A program made the position numbers and the translations under genes. A stretch of DNA of 64,000 nt. It comes from Nectonema munidae (Eukaryota > Nematomorpha > Nectonematoida > Nectonematidae). Under the pieces are notes generated by a model, which was given only the letters and a program-made list of their open reading frames with translations, was not told the DNA's origin and searched no databases. Below are positions 24,162 through 33,676 of this stretch, piece by piece (position 1 is the stretch's first letter; every line of letters starts with the position of its first letter). Location of the stretch: NCBI GenBank assembly GCA_030549495.1, contig JAUIRK010000106.1, positions 1,321,001 to 1,385,000 on the forward strand, written 5' to 3'.

Positions 24162-26510
24162 CAGTCAGATCCCGTTTATCCGACAACCTCGCTATTCGAC
24201 ACACTTTTTATGGTGACCATTTTTCATAATGAATTTAACACCGTTATACCGACATTCATACTCCGACACCGTTCTCATCAAACAAAATGTTCTCACCCTG
24301 TTCTCGACACAATTTATTTTATATTTCCGCTGAATACATCATATAATATAGGGGAGACTTATTATGACAAATAACAACAAATGAGCAAACTGCATTTTTC
24401 TATCTAAAGAAGATGGCGAAAAGTAGGGCCAAGAAGAAGTAGCAGCACATCATATCTATGTGTAAGCAAAAGAAAGCGTGATGAATGCGAGATTGTAACA
24501 TAACTGATTTATGATTTTTATCATCAGTCACATGTGCAAACTATGAAAGTGATGCTACATGATGTTTGTACTAAGAATTATAAAAAATGTATAATCAATT
24601 ACGTATATTTAGTCTTTGTTACGTCTAGTTCATTGAAAAAAACTTTTAAAATATTCTTTTCCTTTTAACGAGTTTGTATTTAATTTAAACATCTATTTGA
24701 AAGTACAGAGGCGTTCCGCTGATAAAGTTAAATGTCTAATCAATCCTAAGAAAATTCCAGTAGCATCTTCCACTCTACTAAACGATCACGTGTGGACTTA
24801 TCTGTAAATCAAAAACGTGAGATATGCGTGTACAAAGTAGATCACCCCAGATCCACTCAACACGAGATAGCTTCACACTTTTCAAATATTTATCAAACAA
24901 TCATTGGCCGTTCAACAATAAGTGATTTTGTCTAAAAAAAGAAAAGTGTTGAATATGGATACCAATGAAACAAGTATACTTCGCTTGCGTAGTGCAAAAC
25001 ATCAAGCAATGGAAAGTGCTTTGTATATGTGGTTCACGGACGTATCAGCTCGTGGCGCCTCAATAAATGATGATATTCTCATTTCGAAAGCTCGTGTATT
25101 TGGAAAAGATCTGAATGTTGGAATCGAGTTCAAATACTCTAGCGGTTGGCTTGACCGTTTCAAAAAACGTCATGGTATCAAATTTTTTATAAACATGGAG
25201 AAAGCTCCAGTTGTAGCATGAATGAAGTTCAACAATTTAGATAAAAAATGCATAATGATCTTCAAAATTATGATCCAGAAAACATCTATAACATGGATGA
25301 AACTGGCCTCTTTTTTCGTTTGGAGCCAAATGCTACTCTCGCAACTGGAGCCAAGAAAGGTAAGAAAAAGAACAAAGAACGTCTTACAGTGGCACTTTGT
25401 GCTAACGCTAGTGGCACACACAAACTTAAACCGCTTGTAATCGCAAAATTTGCTAGCCCACGATGCTTTGGCAAAAATTTCGATCCCAAAGTTTATTGTG
25501 ATTATTATTCAAAAAAGTCAGTCTGGATGACCACAATTATTTTTTGATTTGGCTTAAAGACTTTGACAGACTCATGAGAGATGCCAAAAAAACAAGTGAT
25601 TCTACTATGCGATAATGCCATCAGTCACAAAGAAGCTGGACTAAAGCTCACAAACACCAGGATAGTTTTTTTGCCGCCAAATTCCACTTCACACATCCAA
25701 CCAATGGCATCTATGTAACTTTAAATTACATTATCGTAAATTCATTACACGCCATTTCATCCAATGTATTGATGATAAAGAAGATTTGAAAGTAAACGTA
25801 AGGCAAGCACTTGGTATGGTGTATAATGCATGCGGTTTGGTTGAACAGACTACAGTCGTAAATTGTTGGAGACATACAGGCATTCTTGCTAAATCTTACC
25901 TTACAGTGAATGTGACACATGTTGATGAACATAGAGATACAGAAAACACAAATTTATGTGAGTTTCAAGAATTACTCATTCGCCTCGAACCGGAGTTTGA
26001 GAAAGTAATGTCAGCAAGCGCTTATGCAAATGTTGATGCTAACATTGAAACAACTGAAATGTTAACTGAGCAACAAACATCACTTTGATTTCATCTTCTG
26101 AAGTAGAAAGTGGCAAAAATGTGAAAGACAATGAAGATGATGAATATAAACCTCCAACTACTTTAGTTGAAGCTAGAAAAGCATTTTCAACTGTTTTGAA
26201 TTTCATTGAGTGCAACCCGAAACTACATTTTCGTCATCACCAGAATTTAATGGCTTTATACTATGATCTACAACCAAAATCAATTGAAAGTTCGACTTCT
26301 ATTAAAGATTTTTTTGAAAAAGCTTGAAAAATATTTTTAAAATAATTTTTTTATAATTTTTACACTCTGTTTGACAAGAATATAAGTTATGCTTGAGCTG
26401 AGTGTTTCTATAGAAATTTGAAGTTACACTACAACAAACTTCATTAATCCGACATTTCGTAATCCGACAGAAAAAACTTACTAACGATGTCGGATTAACG
26501 AGGTCTGACT
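24162..26510 (+). mobile_element. Tigger/pogo transposon with both ends
   Basis: The left end is CAGTCAGATCCCGTTTATCC followed by GACA, beside a TA. The right end is TGTCGGATTAACGAGGTCTG followed by ACTA, its inverted counterpart. Subterminal copies of the TCCGACA theme occur at both ends (for example 26449 and 26463). The total length of about 2.35 kb is normal for Tigger. The terminal repeats are about 80% identical by eye, so the insertion is moderately old. Confidence 0.85.
24740..26327 (+). pseudogene. Tigger (CENP-B-like DDE) transposase
   Basis: The order of domains is as expected for the pogo/Tigger group. An N-terminal psq-type HTH contains KRSRVDLSVNQKREICVYK (24780-24910). A CENP-B-type HTH contains MESALYMWFTDVSARGASI and SSGWLDRFKKRHGIK (24922-25221). 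The DDE core follows: NMDETGLFFRLEPNATLAT with the first Asp (25290), LLCDNAISH with the second (about 25605) and LPPNSTSHIQPM (about 25670). The C-terminal part (25786-26327) has NVRQALGMVYNACGLVEQTT and ends in an acidic tail. It is broken by several frame changes and stops, so it is inactive. Confidence 0.85.
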
Positions 26511-26532
26511 AGCAAATTTTTCAATTTTGAGT

Positions 26533-26663
26533 AAAAGGTAAGGTGCAGCGGGTGTATTTTCATTGATAAGGCACTGATGTACCGCTTATGTCAAACTATG
26601 AACAAATTCGTATCGATGAGGAATCGAATCGAGACGCTGCCGAACCAACCTCTCATGCCACCC
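26533..26663 (-). mobile_element. tRNA-derived SINE, copy C (divergent)
   Basis: On the minus strand it starts GGGTGGCATGAGAGGTTGGT and has GATTCGATTCC as box B. It has the same order of body blocks as the other copies (TCATAGTTTGACATAAGCGG, then TCAATGAAAATACACC) and the tail GCACCTTACCTTTTAC. It is clearly related to copies A, B and D but differs at many positions, so it is an older copy or a separate subfamily. It sits directly beside the right end of the Tigger element. Confidence 0.7.
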
Positions 26664-26681
26664 ATAGAGTATGCTGTAGGG

Positions 26682-26894
26682 CAGCCTTTTTCAAACTTTT
26701 TTTACTGCGATCCATAGCAAGAACCGCAGTTTGCATCGTGACCCATAATACTTAGGTGTAATAAGACAAACTCTGTTCACTAGGTTCATTTATTCAGCAT
26801 CGACTATTTATATGTCCTTTCTTTTTTGTCATGACCCATTTTATTTTTCACGCTACCCACTGAAGGGTCGGGAACCACAGTTTGAAAAACACTG
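26682..26894. mobile_element. hAT MITE with 8-bp duplication
   Basis: It begins CAGCCTTTTTCAAACTTTTT and ends CAGTTTGAAAAACACTG, an inverted repeat of about 15 bp. Inner phrases (GCATCGTGACCCATAATAC; GTCATGACCCATT) are typical of Charlie/hAT-like MITEs. The flanks CTGTAGGG (26674-26681) and CTGTAGGT (26895-26902) form a 7/8 matching target duplication. The 213-bp element has no coding capacity. Confidence 0.85.
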
Positions 26895-27419
26895 CTGTAG
26901 GTGATTACGTCAAATTAGTTTTCAAAAAACTTAAGTTATGCTGTAAAAATTTTTAGTTTTTGTTGAAGCTCTATAACTTTTTCTGATAGACTTTTTTTCC
27001 TTAAAAGTTATTATAAAAGGCAAATCATTGCAAAATGTTAACAGTTATTTTACTTTTTGTAGATTTTTGTAGCTTGCATCAATTTAGCTTTTAAACTATT
27101 TTTGAATGATGCTGAGAAAAATGAAATAATACAATCTTAATTTATTGTTTTATTTTTGTTTGCACAATTATAACTTCATTTTATACCCTTGCCACTGAAT
27201 CAATCACATTTTTTCATATAAACATCACAGGGTGTCTAGTAGACTCTTTGCCTCTAGACTAAATTCACTCATAACCTTCAGTTATTTGTTTTCTCTATGA
27301 ATCAAATATCCTTTCATCAATTCCTGTAATGTGCCTGGTAGACTACTTCATTTTTCAAATGAAAAGCCTATTCCACCCCCTAACAATTTTGGATTTTTTT
27401 AAACTAGTGTATATTCGAT

Positions 27420-27923
27420 GGTTGTAGGTAAAAATGCCCCCTAATTTTTGCTTTTCAGGATTTTTTTAATCATATAAATATTTTTATTTGGTACCGTTTT
27501 GAAAGGTTAAATTTCTAAAATTTTTTAATCTATAGGGTTTTTTCTTTATAAAGTTCTTGAAAACAATAGCAAAGGTGCAGATTTGTGGGAATGTGTTCTT
27601 AAAATCAGTTAAAATACAAATTATATTTAGAAAGTGTTCTGATACACATAAAGTCCAAAAATATTTGCTGTTTTATAAATTTTTTTTTGTATTTAAAAAA
27701 TTGTCGTATGCTGAGTATTTTAGTTTACTTTAATTAAATTTTAAATGTTTTAGATAAAAAGTTAACTTTTTGTTTTTTTTACAAAAAAATCTTTATTTGA
27801 CATATCTTTTTAAAAAAAAATTTTTTTAATTTTAATTAATAATTTTTGAAATTTTTTGTGTTGTGCCATTTTTTCCTAATTTTAAATTGGGGCATTTTTA
27901 CCGGGGGCATTTTTTCTGGCACC
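27420..27923. mobile_element. Mutator-like MITE, copy 2
   Basis: It starts GGTTGTAGGTAAAAATGCCC and ends GGGGGCATTTTTTCTGGCACC, with a second inner GGGGCATTTTTACC just before that. A perfect 9-bp duplication ATATTCGAT flanks it (27411-27419 and 27924-27932). Its ends match the element at 13196-13678. About 504 bp, AT-rich inside, with no transposase. Confidence 0.85.
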
Positions 27924-27932
27924 ATATTCGAT

Positions 27933-30091
27933 ATGCAAATTTAATAACAATATTTTCGCTGGAAGTATAGTATTTAAATTCACCAATTTTGTAAAAAAAA
28001 ATATAAAGTAGTCTTATAAATTTAAGACTTTAGGTATGCGCTAAATACACTCTATTTTAAAGGATTGCTTGAATATTTGGTCTCCCGTGGTATTTCCAGA
28101 CAACTAATTTTGAAAATTGCAACAAAAAAATTTCGCCCCCCCTCCCCCAATAATTTTGAAGATGTGCGCCCCTGCCCCTAATGGTTTTTTAATCACTATC
28201 TATCAAAACCACAAAAATAACGTAAGAAAATCCCTTATAATTTTTAGTCATTATAACCCATTTTTAGTTTTTATAAGAAAATTTGCTCTGTTTTATTTTG
28301 GAAAAAAATGGAAAGATATTTGTGAAAAATTTTGTTTTTTAAAAACGTTTCTAATAATTTCTTTGTATCGTATTAAATTTGAATGTTTAAATTCCTATTT
28401 AAACAAAACGAAGTTTGTATTTTTAGCGATTTTATTAATCAAAAATTTAATGTCATTTGAGAAATTGTAACTTTTTCATATTATATCTTATGTGCTTTAT
28501 TATATACTATTTTTTAATTTTTTGTTCACTCCTGTGATTTTGTCAGACCACTACTATGTCATAATTTTTTTCATAATATAAACACTTCTTTAAAACAATT
28601 TAAAATTTTAAAGTTAGCTAACTAAAAATTGATGTGAGAATTAAATTTTTTGTATCCGCGAATGTGAATATCAAAGTTGACATCCTAGTGAATGTGGATG
28701 TCATAATTATTGTTTTTGCCGATGCGAATGATATCACGATTGCTATTCTAAGCAAATGCATGTTTTATACTTCTTAAAAATTTAGAGAGATGTCAATGTA
28801 TATGTGTTATCATAAAAAATTTGGATAAAGTAAAAATTGTAAACTACCGAAAAAAAACTTTGCTGTAAATAGAAAAAAGAAAAATGTTTGAAAATTACGG
28901 ATGCAGATGTTGAAACATCTTTGCTAAGAGGATGTACAAATTTTTACCGATAATCCACATTCTGCGGATGGAGATATCAGATTCATCTCTACTAAAAATT
29001 TGTAGTATAACCTTTGTTTAAAATTGAAGAAATGTTCTTATCTGAAAAAAGTACAGTTTTTTAAAATTCAAAAGCAAAATATCGTTAAAAAACCTTCTTT
29101 TGCTGTATGTAAAATAAACTGGACATTTTGATTTCCAAAAAGAAACAATGGTTATAAATGGGTATTCTTTTCAATTTATAAGATGAATAAAAAAAGGTAT
29201 CAAGAAGGTGTTTCAGTCAATGGAAAACAATTAATATTTGAAGACACATTTCTAAGTGCACTTGAAAAAATGATGGAGTGAACATTTCAACCTCTTTAGT
29301 CACAAAGACGCTGTATCTTCTTATGTTGTAATGTATTATCTTTCTCAGAGATGAGTTCAAAATGTTCCTACCGAGTTTGGACCTTTAGTGCCCAGATTTA
29401 GATAAACTTTTGTGCACGAAACGTTCTTCTCTGACATATAAAACCAATTTGAAAAGAATACAATATTTATGATACAGTCGACCATCAATAGTCTGACAAT
29501 CAGCACCAATCAGTAGTCCGTGACAAATTACGCCTTGAATAATTTTAAATCTTGCATGACGAATCCATACCTCAACACATGCTAATGCCACTTTGGAAGT
29601 GACAGTATTGATCCTTCTCTTGGAAATCAATGGAATTATTTTGTCTGCATTTCATTGTTTGAATTTATTTGATAACTCTTTTTTTCGTTATTAACAAACC
29701 TGTGCTGATTTAGGAGGTATCTTAATTTTAATATGAAATGATTAGCTACTCAGTTTGTGTATTTAACCCGATAAATGCTTACTCATACATCCTCGATGTC
29801 TCAATAATGCTGAACTAGTTAAAGTTAACTTTGTTATATATAATGCAGTTCAAGACTTAGGTAATTTTTAAGTATACTACTTTGAATATATGTGAATGCT
29901 TATTTTTTCAATGTTTATGAATTTACTCATATATGCTCTTCTTAATTTAGATAAAAAAAAATTGGAGATAAACTGGTTTTATGAATCTTAGAAGATAAAG
30001 AATAAATCCTTAGAAGAGCACACTTGTTTACACAATAAATACGTGTTCTCTTCTGATTATTCTTTATCTTATATTCACCCTTTAGCTTATT
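27933..30091. other. no supported gene; possible MITE at ~28655-29000
   Basis: A C-rich phrase (TTCGCCCCCCCTCCCCC) near 28130 resembles the inner ends of TTF-type hAT elements. Between about 28655 and 29000 variants of GATGCGGATG and GAATGTGGATGTC recur, and the block ends TCTGATATC-like on the reverse strand, as in some short hAT MITEs, but its limits are unclear. A minus-strand open frame at 29385-29630 encodes no family I recognise. Nothing else is supported. Confidence 0.3.
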
Positions 30092-30232
30092 ATGGACACC
30101 TTCGTCAACTATCTTTTAAAACTGTTTTTAGCTGATCCCATATTCTCTACAGAAGGGGCCAACTCGGCTAGTAATGGGGATGGGGCATGCCTCTTCCTCT
30201 CACTGCTAACGTTAAAAAGGGCGCTGAGTTGA
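30092..30232 (+). CDS. possible 46-residue small ORF
   Basis: An ATG at 30092 opens a 46-codon frame beginning MDTFVNYLLKLFLADPIF and ending LTLKRALS. The stretch is richer in G+C than its surroundings and lies 86 bp upstream of the start of the next gene. It may be an upstream ORF, an unrecognised exon or simply part of the 5' region of the 30318 gene. There is no recognised domain. Confidence 0.25.
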   Translation: MDTFVNYLLKLFLADPIFSTEGANSASNGDGACLFLSLLTLKRALS

Positions 30233-30317
30233 ATGCACTGTATGGTAATTTATTATTTATTATTAATAATCTCTTCATTCTTTTTTGAAGATCTTCGAAG
30301 AATAGTTGGTTAAAGAT

Positions 30318-30779
30318 ATGTCTGATACACCCATTTCAATCAAAAAAAGTATTTCGTTGGTGAACAAAGAACTAGAGTGTATTGAAATTAAAGAAAAATG
30401 TTTACTGTCCCTTCGCAAACTCGTATCTGAGAAAATAGGCGAGATAGAAAACTTGCATTCCTATCTTCATCCTGAGATCATGCTTAGCCAATCCAAAGCA
30501 AGTGAAGGAGAACTGCAAGATTTTGGTATGCACTCCCAACATACTCAGAGCCGTTCAAATTTTGCTCAAGTAGACAATTTTACCATGCAAGACGCTTTAT
30601 CATACTTTCCACAGCTTGCAGATAGACATGAAGATATTCCCAAAGAAGAAATCAATCTAGATTTGGCATCATACATGTATCCTCAGAATAATAATACAAA
30701 CGAAGACCTTGATTTAGATTTCACAAATAACTCCGTCTACTATATTTCCAAACATCCTGACTTAGATCTGGATATATGA
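30318..30779 (+). CDS. small acidic coiled-coil protein, function unknown
   Basis: The first ATG of the open frame is at 30318, giving 153 residues in one exon. Residues about 10-45 (KKSISLVNKELECIEIKEK, then LRKLVSEKIGEIENLHSYL) have a heptad pattern consistent with a coiled coil. The C-terminal half is acidic and Asn/Asp-rich, with NNNTNEDLDLDF and a terminal DLDLDI. An AATAAA lies 11 bp after the stop codon. Codon use and G+C are above the flanks, which argues for a real gene. A distant resemblance to small SNAPc-like subunits crossed my mind from the short N-terminal coiled coil and acidic tail, but I cannot support it. Confidence 0.6.
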   Translation: MSDTPISIKKSISLVNKELECIEIKEKCLLSLRKLVSEKIGEIENLHSYLHPEIMLSQSKASEGELQDFGMHSQHTQSRSNFAQVDNFTMQDALSYFPQLADRHEDIPKEEINLDLASYMYPQNNNTNEDLDLDFTNNSVYYISKHPDLDLDI

Positions 30780-30789
30780 AATGCTCCTT

Positions 30790-30795
30790 AATAAA
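30790..30795 (+). terminator. polyadenylation signal AATAAA
   Basis: AATAAA 11 bp downstream of the TGA of the small acidic protein gene. A TGTGCTTTTTTATGTG stretch about 20 bp further on could serve as the GU-rich downstream element. This implies a very short 3' untranslated region. Confidence 0.55.
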
Positions 30796-30962
30796 GTTTT
30801 TGACATTTGAGTGTGCTTTTTTATGTGAAAACACGAAATAAACTATAATTTAAAATATTAGTCGCAATTACCTTCTCTTGCTTATTCTTATTTTATAGTG
30901 TGATTTCTATACGTGGAACCGAACTTTTTGATAAAAAAAAAGCGCTCGATCAAGGTTTAGAG

Positions 30963-31178
30963 TAGTGCTTTCCAAACTGCGGCTCATGACCCTCAAATCA
31001 GTCACAATCCTTTTCTTGGGGTTCATGGAGGTTTCAAGATTTTTATGATATTTAGAGAATGTATACACTTTCTTATAGTCCAGACCCCATTAAATGTTTT
31101 CATGTATTTTTGAGATTTAGCATTGAAAGGAGATCTATGCCTCAATTCTTATGAGAACTTGTGACCTCTTGGGAAATT
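30963..31178. mobile_element. hAT MITE-like remnant
   Basis: The left edge has TAGTGCTTTCCAAACTGCGG followed by CTCATGACCC, typical of hAT MITE ends. The candidate right end (TTGTGACCTCTTGGGAAATT) matches only in part when inverted. No target duplication was found, so the boundaries are approximate. Confidence 0.4.
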
Positions 31179-32900
31179 TGATTTTGATAGGGAAATAATG
31201 GTCTAAAATTCGTACCACTTTTGGCAATCTCAAAATTCAAAGATGCAAATAAGGTGATATCCTATTTGTGTAGCATCTTTAAAGTACTTTTTCATCAGAG
31301 TAAGAGAAATCTTCAATTTATACTTTTTTTTAAATAGTTTTACAAGTTAAAAAGAGTTTAAATCTTTTTTTTAATTTTTATTTTTTTTCAAAAATATTCT
31401 TTTAAATCATGCTGAATATTTAATTCTACTCTCAGTTGAATATACTATGCAACTTGTATATGTATTATATATAATCAGGGGAAGAAATTTTTCATCACTT
31501 TTTCATATTCCATTCTTTACAAGGTAATATCTGACCATTTTAGGTCTAGAAAATTAAAATGGTTTCTGAATTACCGGAATCAAATGTAACACAGGAGTCT
31601 TAGAATCGCCACTCGTGTAATATGAAAGGATTCTCAGATTCAAGTCTTTCTATACCAACTAGGAATCATTGATCCGATACCCGCATCAATGATCTTGGAA
31701 TATTACGGGCTTAAACAAAAATAAGATTAACTAAGAATTTTCAAAATAATCTTTCTTAGAAATGCAGAACTCCCTTTTGTAAGATATTGCTTTTCTGGTA
31801 ATAAGTTCTTTCATTTTCATGACGCTGTTTTATTAGTAATACATCTGCAAAAGGCATTTAATAAGTATATGGGCTTCACCAAATATCCAACTCCAACCAT
31901 AATGAAAGTTTGTTGGATAATTCTAGTTTTTTTTAATGGCTACACAAAATATCTAATATCAACTTTTTGCAAATTAAAAAAATCCGCCATTCTTCAAAAA
32001 ATTCAGCGATTTGCGCCTCTTCCTTAGATTGGAACCGTTTAATAGGAATGTCCATTTATTTCAAGCTGCTCCTGAATAGCATTGAAGCCTATCTTAAGCT
32101 TTTAGATGCAAATTTCCAAGACGAATGAGTTAATGCTACAGTTACATGCTAAATTTTGTTGAAACATAGATATATGTAATGAGAAAAGGTTTATTTTGTT
32201 ACAGCATTATTTATTAACTAGATTTCATTATGCATACATTTGCACTCGATAGCACCTCAATTTAATATTTATTCACTAGTTCAAGCATTAGTTATTTGTT
32301 TTCACATGGGAATCGAATTTAAATAATATTGATAGGAAATGTATTAGCAAAAATTCTATACACAATGAAGAATAAAAGTTTTGTTCTTGGTGTATCAATT
32401 GATATCAATAAATTAGATGTATTAGCATATATCTAAAACAAGGATTTTCATTTCTTGGGACACTCGTCCTCAAAGGGCTGTAGTGAAATTAAACAAAATT
32501 TACATTTGACATTTCATCCATTTCCTAAATTAAGCTCGAGCCTCATACTTGTCCATATCTCATCCTTTGAGGACCAGAATTTTGAAAAGTTATCAGCTGC
32601 TTATCTTTTCAACGAGTTCTTATATAACTTAAAGCAGACAATTTTATTTAATGTAACACCGGTTCCCAATAAAGCTTGAAAAGTTTAAAATGTGTTTTAA
32701 TGTATCATTATAATGAGTTGTAGCTGGAAAAATGAATCTGGCTTAGAGGTTGCTTTGTAAGTTGAATAAATAGGTGTGCAGACACACCTTAATCACACTG
32801 TAAGGTCAAATAAACAAAAATCAAACTTTTTATTGATTAATTATATTTAAGTGAAATTTTATTGGTTGTGATTAAAAAGAAGTTGTACTAAAAAGTGTCA
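31179..32900. other. no supported gene
   Basis: AT-rich sequence. A 74-codon plus-strand frame at 32455-32679 contains no recognised domain. It is followed at once by CCCAATAAAGC, so it might be a terminal exon of an unknown gene, but no upstream exon could be tied to it. Confidence 0.3.
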
Positions 32901-32919
32901 GATTAATTGTCCTGTTAAT

Positions 32920-33561
32920 CCAAATGCAGTGGCATTTGTTTTTTCTATCTCAAACAAATTTTTTAAAGACCTTGTAATTTTGCAAAAAAATAGAAAAGTT
33001 CATTTAGATTTGTAAAGTTGTGATATTCGCTTAGAATTTTTGTTCAAAAACTTTTCAATCACATCATTAACATTTATTCTTTCAAATTCTTCTTTTTCAA
33101 TGCTGAGTAAATTAAAGAACGCTCACAAGATGTTATAGACTTTATAACCATAGGAAAAGTCTAATGGATTCTTAATTCTCATAAAAGCAATTCCATTTCT
33201 TTTATTTATTAACATCAGACATTCTGTTATTTCGTGAGAAAGTTCTGCTCTGTCAAAATCACATTTGTATGCTGTTGCAGCTACTTTACATTTTTTCACT
33301 ACATTTTTATCTGAATAAATGAGTAATTATCAATATCTAAAAGAAATTCAATTTTTTTTACAAAAGATTACAAAAAGTAGGGATGAAAAGCTTTCAAAAT
33401 TAAAGGAAAAATGTCATTTTAGGAATATAATTGATTAAGTAAAAATAACATTTTAAAATTAACTTAAATTTTTTATCAAGGTACAACTAATTTTGCGCCT
33501 CCATAAAACTGCGTCCGCTGCAAATGGCCCTCCCTCTCCCCCTTTGTTTCGCCACTGCCAA
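32920..33561 (-). mobile_element. TTF-type hAT remnant beside the antiporter gene
   Basis: On the minus strand, position 33561 starts a hAT terminus (CAGTGGCGAAACAAAGGGGG, then GAGGGAGGGCC), like the one at 7084. Coding similarity to hAT transposase follows further left: KVAATAYKCDFDRAELSHEI, then LMLINKRNGIAFMRIKNPLD (33300-33110). The opposite end was not found. It is a truncated copy whose end lies about 100 bp upstream of the putative first splice acceptor of the antiporter gene. Confidence 0.5.
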
Positions 33562-33676
33562 ATGAGCTTGCATGTAAAAGCTTTCTATAAGGAAAAGTCT
33601 ACTATTAGAAGTGGGCTGTTTTGTATTGCACACGTGTTGTGAATTTCATTTATGTTTTAGGTTTTCTTTCGTGGTA

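Noticed and set aside
29385-29630. 81-codon minus-strand open frame
   Set aside because: No recognised domain, splice context or neighbouring exon; kept only as unassigned sequence.
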